Made by a program: the position numbers and the translations under genes
Notes under the pieces: model-generated
What the model saw: the letters and a program-made list of their open reading frames with translations, nothing else
Told to the model about the DNA's origin: nothing
The model's database searches: none
Shown here: piece after piece, positions 38,942 through 47,136 of the stretch
How positions within the stretch are numbered: the stretch's first letter is position 1
Layout of the letters: every line of letters begins with the position of its first letter
Origin: Marinobacterium litorale DSM 23545
GTDB lineage: Bacteria; Pseudomonadota; Gammaproteobacteria; Pseudomonadales; Balneatricaceae
Direction: 5' to 3'
DNA: 64,000 nt
Assembly: GCF_000428985.1 (NCBI RefSeq)
Contig: NZ_AUAZ01000008.1
Location: 1-64,000 of the forward strand

Positions 38942-40363
38942 CTATCGGGAAGGGGCCGGTCCGATAAAGCGGTTTTCCTCGGTCACGCGGATCGAGGTCG
39001 CATCGACAGCTTCGACAGTGAACTGGATGTCATAGTTCGGTTTTTCCAGATCACTGGGTGGTACGTGCAGTCGAATCGGGTAATCCAGAAGCTCGCCCGC
39101 AGCAATATCAACGACAGGCTCCGACACAAGTGTCATGCCGTCGATGCCGCTGACCGAAATTCGATATGTGTGATCGTTCTGTTCTTTGTTCGCGATCTTC
39201 AGCGTGTAAACGTTCTCAATCAGCCCGGACGGTGTTGTGGTGTAGAGTTGTCCACGGTCACGAATGATATCGACCTCCAGCGGAACCCGGCTGTACAGGG
39301 TGTAGGCGAAGGCTGAGAACATGGCGATCAATGCCACGAAGTAACCGATCAGTCGTGGCCGCAACAGGTGGGTTTTCTTACCTTCCAACTGGTGCTCCGT
39401 GGTGTAGCGCACCAAGCCGCGGGGGTATCCCATACGATCCATGATGTCGTCACAGGCATCGACACAGGCGCCGCAGGCCACACATTCATACTGCAAGCCA
39501 TCACGAATATCGATGCCCACCGGGCAGACATGAACACAGTTGCCACAGTCGATGCAATCGCCCAGTCCCTGTGCTTTATAGTCCGCACCTTTTTTGCGGC
39601 TGCCGCGCTTTTCACCGCGCTTTTCATCGTAAGAGATGATCAGCGTGTCCTGGTCGAACATAACGCTCTGGAAACGTGCGTACGGGCACATGTAGATACA
39701 TACCTGTTCGCGCAGCCAGCCTGCGTTCCCATAGGTCGCTACGGTAAAGAAAGCCAGCCACCACATCTCCCAGGGGCCAAGCTCAAAACTGAACAGGTTG
39801 GGCACCAATTCACGAATCGGTGAAAAGTAGCCTACAAATGCGATTGCTGAGGCGGCGGCGATAAGCAGCCAGAGCAGATGCTTGGCGCCTTTGCGCACCG
39901 CTTTGTCCTTGCTCATGGTGCTTTTGTCGAGCCGGATCCGCTTATTGCGATCACCCTCGGTAACACGCTCGGCCCAGATGAATAGCCAAGTCCAGACAAA
40001 CTGGGGGCATGCATAGCCGCACCAGAGGCGGCCGGCGAATACAGTAACGAAGAACAGTGTGAAGGCCAGGATAATAAGCAGCCATGAAAGCAACATAAAA
40101 TCCTGAGGCCAGAATGTCATCCCAAAGACGTGGAACTGCCGTTCCGGCAGGTCGAACAGGACCGCCTGCCGACCATCCCACTGCAACCAGGGGAATCCGT
40201 AAAACATCAACAGCATTATGGCGCCGGAAATGATGCGGAAATTCTTGAAGAAGCCTTTGTAATATTTGACGTAGATGTGTTCACGTTTGGCGTAGAGATC
40301 GAACGTCTCCTTGTCGCCGTTCCCTTTCTTGGGAGTTACATCTTTCACCGGTATCTGGTTCAT
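38942..40363 (-). CDS. ccoG: cbb3 oxidase accessory iron-sulfur protein CcoG
   Basis: 473 residues with five to six membrane helices, two [4Fe-4S] sites (CIDCGNCVHVCPVGID and ECVACGACVDACD) and an Ig-like C-terminal domain. The CGYACPQFVWTWLF motif is also conserved. CcoG/RdxA proteins help reduce Cu(II) to Cu(I) for oxidase assembly. It is separated from ccoP by a 254-bp gap, which shows no clear Anr box and only short hairpins. Confidence 0.94.
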   Translation of the reverse strand: MNQIPVKDVTPKKGNGDKETFDLYAKREHIYVKYYKGFFKNFRIISGAIMLLMFYGFPWLQWDGRQAVLFDLPERQFHVFGMTFWPQDFMLLSWLLIILAFTLFFVTVFAGRLWCGYACPQFVWTWLFIWAERVTEGDRNKRIRLDKSTMSKDKAVRKGAKHLLWLLIAAASAIAFVGYFSPIRELVPNLFSFELGPWEMWWLAFFTVATYGNAGWLREQVCIYMCPYARFQSVMFDQDTLIISYDEKRGEKRGSRKKGADYKAQGLGDCIDCGNCVHVCPVGIDIRDGLQYECVACGACVDACDDIMDRMGYPRGLVRYTTEHQLEGKKTHLLRPRLIGYFVALIAMFSAFAYTLYSRVPLEVDIIRDRGQLYTTTPSGLIENVYTLKIANKEQNDHTYRISVSGIDGMTLVSEPVVDIAAGELLDYPIRLHVPPSDLEKPNYDIQFTVEAVDATSIRVTEENRFIGPAPSR

Positions 40364-40617
40364 GCCTTACCACCACAAGTCAAGTAATGCTGACAGTGTT
40401 TGAATGCTGTCTTTGTATTAGGTCCTGCGAATATTACAGGGGTTGTGAAGCTTACTTCCAGTCTCGGGAACATACCTGATCTTCGTTATTATCGACACCG
40501 CTGCAACGCTCTGTTCCGGCGGTTGCGGGAACGGGGGAGGGTTAAAACTGCCTGAAACGATTCATTGGTGTCAGTCTTTTATCATGCCGCCTTTTTAAAC
40601 CGGTATTGCCTGAAGGC

Positions 40618-41508
40618 TTACTGGTTGGAGAGGCTGTAGACGTACGCAGCGATCAGGTGGATCTTGTCGTCTGACAGCAGGTTGCTGTGTGCGGGCATTA
40701 CACCTGCACGGCCATTACGGATAGTGTGAGCAACCTGTTCAAAGCTGCCGCCGTAAAGCCAGGTGTCATCAGTCAGGTTCGGAGCGCCCAGTGCTTGCAT
40801 GCCGGTACCCTCAGGGGTGTGGCAGGCCGCGCACAGTGCCTGGAACTGGCTCTTGCCGCGCTCCGCCGCTTCTGCATCGACACCTTCGCGATCGCTCAGT
40901 GACAGTACATAGCTGGTTACGTCGCGAACACCATCTTCACCCAGAACTGCGCCCCAGGCCGGCATTGCGCCGTTACGACCGTTAGCAATAGAAGCCTTGA
41001 TTGCATCCGGGTTGCCGCCGTAAAGCCAGTCGTTATCGGTCAGGTTGGGGAAACCGTATGCGCCGGTGCCGGCAGAGCCGTGGCAGACCGAGCAGTTGTT
41101 GGCGAACATTCGCTGACCCATTTTCAGGCCGGCTTCTTCACCCTGCAGTTGCTCGATTGACAGGCTGGCATACTTCTCAAACACCGGGCGATACTGCTCT
41201 TCCGCGTGTTTCATCTCCTCTTCCCACTGACCGTGGGAGCTCCAGCCCAGCAGGCCCTGGAAGTTACCCAGGCCCGGGTAAAGCACCAGGTAACCCAGAC
41301 CGAATACGACGGTAACCAGAAACATCTGGAACCACCACTTCGGCAGCGGGTTGTCGTACTCCTCGATACCATCGAACGCGTGTCCGAGGGTCTCTTCGGT
41401 TGTTTCCTTGTGTTTCTCGCTCTTGCGGGTCGCAAACAGCAACCAGGTGCAGCCGAGAATCACAGCCAGGGCAATCACACTTACCCATGCGCTCCAGAAA
41501 GCACTCAT
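40618..41508 (-). CDS. ccoP: cbb3 oxidase subunit CcoP (diheme cytochrome c)
   Basis: 296 residues. Two N-terminal helices (about 5-25 and 58-80) anchor a periplasmic part with two heme c sites, CSVCHG (about 139-143) and CAACHT (about 231-235), each followed by a distal Met (GAMPAWG, GVMPAHS). It takes electrons from soluble cytochromes to CcoO. ATG overlaps the ccoQ stop by 4 nt. Confidence 0.96.
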   Translation of the reverse strand: MSAFWSAWVSVIALAVILGCTWLLFATRKSEKHKETTEETLGHAFDGIEEYDNPLPKWWFQMFLVTVVFGLGYLVLYPGLGNFQGLLGWSSHGQWEEEMKHAEEQYRPVFEKYASLSIEQLQGEEAGLKMGQRMFANNCSVCHGSAGTGAYGFPNLTDNDWLYGGNPDAIKASIANGRNGAMPAWGAVLGEDGVRDVTSYVLSLSDREGVDAEAAERGKSQFQALCAACHTPEGTGMQALGAPNLTDDTWLYGGSFEQVAHTIRNGRAGVMPAHSNLLSDDKIHLIAAYVYSLSNQ

Positions 41509-41744
41509 TTCTCATCTCTCCCGTTATTGGCGCCATCATCCTGCTGATCAGGCTGGGGCTCAGCCGTTTTCTGTTCGGTGTCGCGGCTCTTGTTCGTTTG
41601 CTCGTCTTCCTCGTCTGCGAAGGGAGCCTGAGCCGCTTCATCGAATTTTTTGCTGTTCTTGGGGTTCGCCACCCAGATAAACAGGGCAACGAACGTGATC
41701 AGCATTATCAGTGGCAGGAAAGGGCCATAAACTTCGTAACTCAC
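41505..41744 (-). CDS. ccoQ: cbb3 oxidase subunit CcoQ, with long acidic tail
   Basis: 79 residues with one helix (about 8-27; LPLIMLITFVALFIWVA) and the FxxWVxNPKNSKKFDEAAQ-like segment of CcoQ. The family is usually about 50-60 residues; the extra C-terminus from about 43 is rich in D, E, Q, K and N and is probably disordered. It overlaps ccoP by 4 nt and is 8 bp from ccoO. Confidence 0.92.
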   Translation of the reverse strand: MSYEVYGPFLPLIMLITFVALFIWVANPKNSKKFDEAAQAPFADEEDEQTNKSRDTEQKTAEPQPDQQDDGANNGRDEK

Positions 41745-41752
41745 TGAGTAGG

Positions 41753-42373
41753 TTACCGTTTGTTGGTGTAAACAGTGTGCAGTTTGCCCAGGGACTGCAG
41801 GTACGCAACCAGAGCATCGATTTCGTACTTGCCGGCCACTTCTTCGCGGGCACCTGCAATCTGCTCATCCGTATACGGGACGCCCAGCTTGCGCAGTGTT
41901 TCCATCTTTGCCTGAGTGTCCGCGCCGGTCAGCTTGTTTTCAAACAGCCAGGGGTAGGACGGCATTTTGGATTCCGGAACTACGTCGCGCGGGTTGTACA
42001 GGTGCGCACGCTGCCAGTCATCCGAGTAGCGACCACCGACACGGGCCAGGTCAGGACCGGTACGCTTGGAGCCCCACAGGAACGGATGCTCCCATACGTG
42101 CTCGTTTGCAGTGGAGTAGTGACCGTAGCGCTCCGTCTCAGCACGGAAGGGGCGAATCATCTGAGTATGACAGACGTGGCAGCCTTCCTTGATGTAGACA
42201 TCACGGCCTTCCAGTTCCAGCGCGGTGTAGGTCCGAAGACCATCGATCGGCTTGGTGGTTGAGCTCTGGAAGAACAGAGGTACGATTTCGGCCAGGCCGC
42301 CACCGCTGATGACGATGATGATCAACAGGATCATCAGGCCGATGTTCTTTTCTATCGTTTCATGTTTGATCAT
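41753..42373 (-). CDS. ccoO: cbb3 oxidase subunit CcoO (monoheme cytochrome c)
   Basis: 206 residues with one N-terminal helix and one heme site CHVCHT, plus the [17 protein letters not shown] motif typical of CcoO. It passes electrons from CcoP to the heme-copper centre of CcoN. It follows ccoN by 22 bp within the operon. Confidence 0.97.
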   Translation of the reverse strand: MIKHETIEKNIGLMILLIIIVISGGGLAEIVPLFFQSSTTKPIDGLRTYTALELEGRDVYIKEGCHVCHTQMIRPFRAETERYGHYSTANEHVWEHPFLWGSKRTGPDLARVGGRYSDDWQRAHLYNPRDVVPESKMPSYPWLFENKLTGADTQAKMETLRKLGVPYTDEQIAGAREEVAGKYEIDALVAYLQSLGKLHTVYTNKR

Positions 42374-42395
42374 TGCTATCTGCTCCTCGTCTCAA

Positions 42396-43826
42396 TCAAG
42401 CAGTCTGGGCGCTGGGCTCAGCCGCTTTAACAGAGCTGCCGGCACGAACGGTCTGCCAGACGTTGTATGCCATCAGCAGCATACCGGTCAGGAAGAACGC
42501 GCCGCCCAACCAGCGGACGAAGTAACCCGGGTGGCTCGCTTCCAGTGCTTCTACGAAGCTGTAGGTCAGCGTGCCGTCAGCGTTAACTGCGCGCCACATC
42601 AGGCCCTGCAGGATACCGTTAACCCACATAGAGCAGATGTAGAGGACGGTACCGATAGTCGCCAGCCAGAAGTGGGTGTTGATCAGGCCTACAGAGTACA
42701 TCTGGGCCTTGCCGAACAGTTTCGGGATCATGTGGTAGACCGCACCGATGGAGATCATCGCAACCCAGCCCAGGGCGCCGGCATGAACGTGGCCAACGGT
42801 CCAGTCAGTGTTGTGAGACAGGGCGTTTACGGTCTTGATCGACATCATCGGGCCTTCGAAAGTGGACATGCCGTAGAACGACAGGGAAACCACCAGGAAG
42901 CGCAGGATCGGGTCGGTACGCAGTTTGTGCCACGCGCCAGACAGGGTCATCATGCCGTTGATCATACCGCCCCAGGAGGGTGCCAGCAGGATCAGGGACA
43001 TAACCATACCCAGAGACTGGGTCCAGTCAGGCAGTGCGGAGTAGTGCAGGTGGTGACCACCGGCCCACATGTAGGTAGCGATCAGTGCCCAGAAGTGCAC
43101 GATAGACAGACGGTAGGAGAAGATCGGACGCTCGGCCTGCTTGGGTACGAAGTAGTACATCATGCCCAGGAAGCCGGCGGTCAGGAAGAAACCTACCGCG
43201 TTGTGGCCGTACCACCACTGAACCATTGCATCCACTGTACCGGGGTACATGGAGTAGGACTTCAGGAAGGTAACCGGCATAGCCATGCTGTTGACGATAT
43301 GCAGCACTGCCACGGTGATGATGAACGCCATGTAGAACCAGTTACCGACATAGATGTGCGAGGTCTTGCGCATCTTGACGGTACCCAGAAATACAACCGC
43401 GTAAGCCACCCATACGGCGGTGATCAGCAGGTCGATCGGCCACTCAAGCTCGGCATACTCCTTGGCGGAGGTGAAGCCCAGCGGCAAAGTGATTGCTGCC
43501 GACAGAATAACCAGCTGCCATCCCCAGAATGTGAAGGAGGCCAACGCATCCGAGATCAGACGGGTCTGACAGGTGCGCTGCACGACGTAGTAGGACGTCG
43601 CGAACAGGGCGCATCCACCGAACGCGAAAATTACCGCGTTGGTGTGTAACGGACGGATACGTCCGTAGCTTAACCAAGGAAGGTCAAAGTTCAGTGCAGG
43701 CCACACCAGCTGTGCGGCGATCAGGACGCCGACGGCCATACCGACGATACCCCAGACCACCGTCATGATGGCGAACTGGCGCACGACTTTGTAATTGTAA
43801 GTCGGGTGTTCAGTTGCAGTGCTCAT
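42396..43826 (-). CDS. ccoN: cbb3 oxidase catalytic subunit CcoN
   Basis: 476 residues with about twelve helices; the heme b3-CuB oxygen-reducing subunit of the high-affinity oxidase. Seen: conserved His residues in [35 protein letters not shown] (CuB His-Tyr region), [11 protein letters not shown] and HVHAGALGW. First gene of ccoNOQP. An Anr-type box is 298 bp upstream of the start. A 465-residue antisense frame exists but has no independent support. Confidence 0.97.
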   Translation of the reverse strand: MSTATEHPTYNYKVVRQFAIMTVVWGIVGMAVGVLIAAQLVWPALNFDLPWLSYGRIRPLHTNAVIFAFGGCALFATSYYVVQRTCQTRLISDALASFTFWGWQLVILSAAITLPLGFTSAKEYAELEWPIDLLITAVWVAYAVVFLGTVKMRKTSHIYVGNWFYMAFIITVAVLHIVNSMAMPVTFLKSYSMYPGTVDAMVQWWYGHNAVGFFLTAGFLGMMYYFVPKQAERPIFSYRLSIVHFWALIATYMWAGGHHLHYSALPDWTQSLGMVMSLILLAPSWGGMINGMMTLSGAWHKLRTDPILRFLVVSLSFYGMSTFEGPMMSIKTVNALSHNTDWTVGHVHAGALGWVAMISIGAVYHMIPKLFGKAQMYSVGLINTHFWLATIGTVLYICSMWVNGILQGLMWRAVNADGTLTYSFVEALEASHPGYFVRWLGGAFFLTGMLLMAYNVWQTVRAGSSVKAAEPSAQTA

Positions 43827-44305
43827 GTCAGGCTCTCATCAACAAGCTAGAATAGTAAGAAGAGTTCCGCCGCCAATTATCTGGTAATACCCCCACCATT
43901 TCAACGCGATGATTCATTTATCTGTGGTTTATTGTCGCACCGCAAAAGCCATCGGGATAATATCCAAGTAAATTGATTGGGATTTATTGGGGGTTTAGTT
44001 AATCTTTTGTTAATTAAAGGAATTTCTGTTTTTTAGGGGGCTCTATCAGAACGTATGCCCTGTTGCTTGTGGGGTTTTGGGTGGCGTTTGATGCCGCACT
44101 GTTAAAAACAAACAAAACTTTGCTTGATATGGATCAACGGCGCTATTTTAGGTCAGCTCTAAGCCTTTAGTATGAGGTTTTCGACTTTTTAACAATGGGT
44201 GATGTTTTTTTGACGTTGTGAATGGGAGACAGGGTCTCTATAGTGCGTCGCTTTTCATTCCCCTGACGGCGTCAACCGTCCACACCGTTGAGAGGTAAAT
44301 AGCCG
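43827..44305. other. Divergent regulatory region ccoN / rlmM
   Basis: 479 bp without a gene. The centre is AT-rich. It contains one perfect Anr/FNR box (44124-44137). Leaders are long on the ccoN side (about 250-300 nt if transcription starts near the box). On the rlmM side a purine-rich GAGAGGTAAATA precedes the start. No other structure was recognised. Confidence 0.6.
44124..44137. promoter_or_regulatory. Anr/FNR box upstream of ccoN
   Basis: TTGATATGGATCAA matches TTGAT-N4-ATCAA at all ten defined positions. It can act in either direction, but ccoN is the expected target because cbb3 operons are classic Anr/FNR targets. A TTTAAC -10-like hexamer lies leftward at 44101-44106; its spacing from the box is shorter than usual. 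Confidence 0.8.
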
Positions 44306-45382
44306 ATGTCCGGGCTTGATACACTGGTTTTGCTCTGCCGCCCCGGTTTTGAACCTGAATGCGCATCCGAGATCAGCGAAGTCGCTGCCGCGGCGGGCTT
44401 TTATGGTTATCCCAGGCTGGATCAGGGGGAGGGGTATGTCACATTTTACGTTCATCCGCCCGCTACTGCGCTGGAGCTGATGGAGACAGTACGTTTTCGC
44501 TCTCTTATTTTCACGCGTCAATGGCTGGCTTGTCTGCCTAAGCTTGAAGATCTGCCGGCGAAGGACCGATTGACACCTGTAGCGGAGGCGGCAGCCCACT
44601 TACCGGCCTGTGCTGAAGTTGTCGCCGATACCGCGGATACCACAGAGGGCCGTGAGCTGCGCGGGTTCTGTCGCAAGTTTGTGTCGGCGCTTGCCCCTCA
44701 TCTGCGCAAGGAAGGGGTATTGTTGCCGCGCAAGGAAAAATCGGCCTGGCGCATGCATCTGTTTGTTCTCAGTGGTCGTGAGATCTGGCTCGGAGTGGCT
44801 CCGGTAAAAAACAGTTCGGCCTGGGAGGGGGGGATTCTGCGCCTGAAATTCCCGGCCCGGGCGCCGAGCCGTTCCACACTGAAGCTGGAGGAGGCCTGGC
44901 ATTGGTTTATTCCTAAACATCAATGGGATCGGCTGATCGCTCCGGGTATGCGAGCGGTGGATCTCGGGGCGGCGCCGGGTGGTTGGACCTGGCAGCTGGT
45001 TGAGCGAGGTATGTTTGTCACTGCCATCGATAATGGCCCCATGAATGAAGATCTGATGGAAACCGGTCAGGTGGAGCACCTTCGGGAGGATGCCTTTGTG
45101 TATGCCCCGGCAAAGCCGGTGGACTGGATGGTGTGTGATGTGGTTGAGAAGCCGGCCCGCACAACCGCATTGGTTATCGAGTGGGCGCTGAATGGATGGG
45201 CGCGTCAGATGGTCTTTAACTTGAAACTGCCGATGAAACAGCGCTATCCCGAAGTGCGCCAGTGTCTCGAGCGAATCGAGAGCGCTCTGGCTGATCAGGG
45301 TGGTTGGCGGCTTGAAGCGCGCCAGCTTTATCACGACCGGGAGGAGGTGACCTGCTGGCTGGCTGCCCCTGAAATACGTTGA
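44306..45382 (+). CDS. rlmM: 23S rRNA C2498 2'-O-ribose methyltransferase
   Basis: 358 residues, with an N-terminal THUMP-like region and a Rossmann methyltransferase domain. Seen: LDTLVLLCRPGFEPECASEI at the start, the SAM loop VDLGAAPGGWTWQL, and DWMVCDVVEKP with a K-D-K-E type site. It acts on ribosomal RNA of the large subunit. Divergent from ccoN across a long gap. Confidence 0.94.
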   Translation: MSGLDTLVLLCRPGFEPECASEISEVAAAAGFYGYPRLDQGEGYVTFYVHPPATALELMETVRFRSLIFTRQWLACLPKLEDLPAKDRLTPVAEAAAHLPACAEVVADTADTTEGRELRGFCRKFVSALAPHLRKEGVLLPRKEKSAWRMHLFVLSGREIWLGVAPVKNSSAWEGGILRLKFPARAPSRSTLKLEEAWHWFIPKHQWDRLIAPGMRAVDLGAAPGGWTWQLVERGMFVTAIDNGPMNEDLMETGQVEHLREDAFVYAPAKPVDWMVCDVVEKPARTTALVIEWALNGWARQMVFNLKLPMKQRYPEVRQCLERIESALADQGGWRLEARQLYHDREEVTCWLAAPEIR

Positions 45383-45401
45383 AACCGTCACGCATGCCGG
45401 T

Positions 45402-45683
45402 TCAATGCTCAAAAATGGTGATCTTTTCCTCTGTTTCGAGCAGTGGCCCCAGGGTTTCCATCATCTCGCGCCGCTCCGGGCTGTTGTGCCAGCGCTCCCA
45501 GTCGGCAACGGAGCGGTAGGTGGCCTGAACCAGTCGATGGTTTGGGTCGGCAACGTTATGCAATATCTCACCGGATATGAAACCCGGCGCTTGCATGGCT
45601 CGTTGCAGTGTCTCCCGGGAGAGGCGGTCGTAATGAGGCCCCAGATCCGCCGCCACATGGCGTTCAATCATGACTTTGATCAT
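45402..45683 (-). CDS. Antibiotic biosynthesis monooxygenase (ABM) domain protein
   Basis: 93-residue ferredoxin-like protein covering one ABM domain (MIKVMIERHV...TYRSVADWERWHNSPER). Such dimeric small proteins include quinol monooxygenases and heme-degrading enzymes, but most are uncharacterised. The W-x-x-W-x-x-S pattern is common to the family. The stop is 17 bp from rlmM, converging. Confidence 0.8.
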   Translation of the reverse strand: MIKVMIERHVAADLGPHYDRLSRETLQRAMQAPGFISGEILHNVADPNHRLVQATYRSVADWERWHNSPERREMMETLGPLLETEEKITIFEH

Positions 45684-45813
45684 AGTCGTATCCTCCAGCT
45701 TCCCTATGACTAAAAGGATAATCGCTTGCGAACGCTTGGCAAATACCTGAAGCGGTTCCTACGCCTGAGGCTTTTTGCGACAATACGCTCCTCCATTCAC
45801 AACAGGATCCACG

Positions 45814-46059
45814 ATGGACGATATAAAGCCAGATCAGGAGATGGATGCATGTGGCCTTTTTTGCCCTGAACCGGTCATGCTGCTTCACTCTCGAGTGGGT
45901 GAACTGGAGCCGGGTCAGGTATTGTGTGTTCGGGCTACAGACCCGTCGACTCAGCGTGACATCCCGCGGTTCTGCCAGTTTCTTGGCCATGAACTGGTCG
46001 CTACGGCAGAAGAATCGGGTAGTGTGTTCGTCTATTACATACGCAAAGGTTCCACCTGA
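45814..46059 (+). CDS. tusA: Sulfurtransferase TusA
   Basis: 81 residues from ATG 45814 (MDDIKPDQEM), with AGGAT upstream; an in-frame upstream start lacks family support. TusA carries sulfur for tRNA 2-thiouridine. The reactive Cys 17 lies in CGLFCPEPVM, and the CPxP motif is intact; an extra Cys 13 is present. It is followed after 2 bp by the ProQ gene. Confidence 0.93.
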   Translation: MDDIKPDQEMDACGLFCPEPVMLLHSRVGELEPGQVLCVRATDPSTQRDIPRFCQFLGHELVATAEESGSVFVYYIRKGST

Positions 46060-46061
46060 AA

Positions 46062-46646
46062 GTGTCCGACATTGAAACGTTGCAGCAGCGCTTTGAGGCG
46101 ATGCTGCTTGATTGTGAGAAGCGCCTGCAGGCTTTAGAAGGAAGCCGGGCGCATAGTGTGACAAGTGAGAGCAAGCCAGTGACTGATAATGAGAAATCGC
46201 CGGAGGCGAAGAATCGCAACCGCGCCAAAAACCGCGCCGCTAACCAGGCTGCGCTGCAGCAGCTGTGCGAAGCCTACCCGGAGGTTTTTAATCGCGACAA
46301 CGTGCGTCCGCTGAAAATCGGCATCCAGGAGGACCTGATAGCGGATGAGAAACTGGCTCGCAACCGCATCAAACGTGCTTTGGCCAGTTATGTCCGCAAC
46401 CCCGCCTACCTGAAGGCGCTGGTTGTGGGGGCTGAACGCGTTGGAATTGACGGTCAAGCATCGGGCAGTGTCACTGAAGAGGAGGCTGCGCACGCGACAG
46501 AAAAGCTTGATCAGATCAAGCAGGAGCGGCGTGAGCGCCAGAAGCAGGAGCGTCAGCAGGCCCGCCAGCGGGCGGAGCAGGAGAAGGAAGAGCGCTTGAG
46601 CAACAAGCTGGATCAGTTGCTAGAGTTGAACAGGAAGGCGCGCTAA
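46062..46646 (+). CDS. proQ: ProQ/FinO-domain RNA chaperone
   Basis: 194 residues from GTG 46062. A coiled N-terminus (about 1-30) and basic linker (NRNRAKNRAAN) precede a FinO/ProQ domain (about 65-130; YPEVFNRDNVRPLKIGIQEDL, RNRIKRALASYVRNPAYLKAL). A highly charged C-terminal helix (about 150-190, rich in R, Q, E) replaces the usual ProQ C-terminal Tudor-like domain. It would bind structured RNA and sRNAs. Its small-RNA function is relevant given the predicted sRNA at 32.6 kb. Confidence 0.9.
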   Translation: MSDIETLQQRFEAMLLDCEKRLQALEGSRAHSVTSESKPVTDNEKSPEAKNRNRAKNRAANQAALQQLCEAYPEVFNRDNVRPLKIGIQEDLIADEKLARNRIKRALASYVRNPAYLKALVVGAERVGIDGQASGSVTEEEAAHATEKLDQIKQERRERQKQERQQARQRAEQEKEERLSNKLDQLLELNRKAR

Positions 46647-46675
46647 CGCGTGCCTTGACTTGATAGGGGAGTGGA

Positions 46676-47113
46676 ATGATGTCGAATGCGCTGACGTTGA
46701 GCTGTCCCAGCTGTTTCGTGACCAATCGGGTGCCGGTTGATCGCCTTGCCCAGGCTCCGGTATGTGGCCGTTGTGGAGCTCCCTTGTTCCAGGGACGTCC
46801 TGTTGCAACAAATGAAGCGCAGTTCGAGAAACTGATCGCTAATACCGAGTTACCGGTTGTGGTTGATTTCTGGGCCGACTGGTGTGGCCCCTGCAAAATG
46901 ATGGCCCCGATCTTTGAGCAGGCTGCGCGCAGCTTTGAGCCCCGGTGTCGCTTTGTGAAGGTAGACACTGAACAGGCGCCGGGTTTGTCTGCGCGCTACG
47001 GGATTCGAAGTATACCTACCTTGATCGTATTTCGTGATGGTCGCGAGGTGGGGCGCCAGGCGGGTGCGTTGGATCGCTCCGCCCTGGAGCGCTGGGTCGG
47101 CGAGTTTCTCTAA
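46676..47113 (+). CDS. trxC: Thioredoxin 2
   Basis: 145 residues with an N-terminal zinc ribbon (CPSC at about 11-14, CGRC at about 31-34) and a thioredoxin domain with active site WCGPCK. This two-part layout defines TrxC. It reduces protein disulfides in the cytosol under oxidative stress. A double ATG starts it. A hairpin sits at its stop. Confidence 0.95.
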   Translation: MMSNALTLSCPSCFVTNRVPVDRLAQAPVCGRCGAPLFQGRPVATNEAQFEKLIANTELPVVVDFWADWCGPCKMMAPIFEQAARSFEPRCRFVKVDTEQAPGLSARYGIRSIPTLIVFRDGREVGRQAGALDRSALERWVGEFL

Positions 47114-47136
47114 GTAGCCAGGTTTGGCTGGCTACT
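47113..47136. terminator. Hairpin between converging trxC and lapD
   Basis: AGTAGCCAG at 47113-47121 pairs with CTGGCTACT at 47128-47136 around GTTTGG. It lies just beyond the trxC stop and touches the lapD stop. No T-run, so strength is uncertain. Confidence 0.5.

Noticed and set aside
42252-43649. 465-residue antisense frame opposite ccoN
   Set aside because: It is a shadow of the high-GC catalytic subunit gene and shows no domain or start signal.
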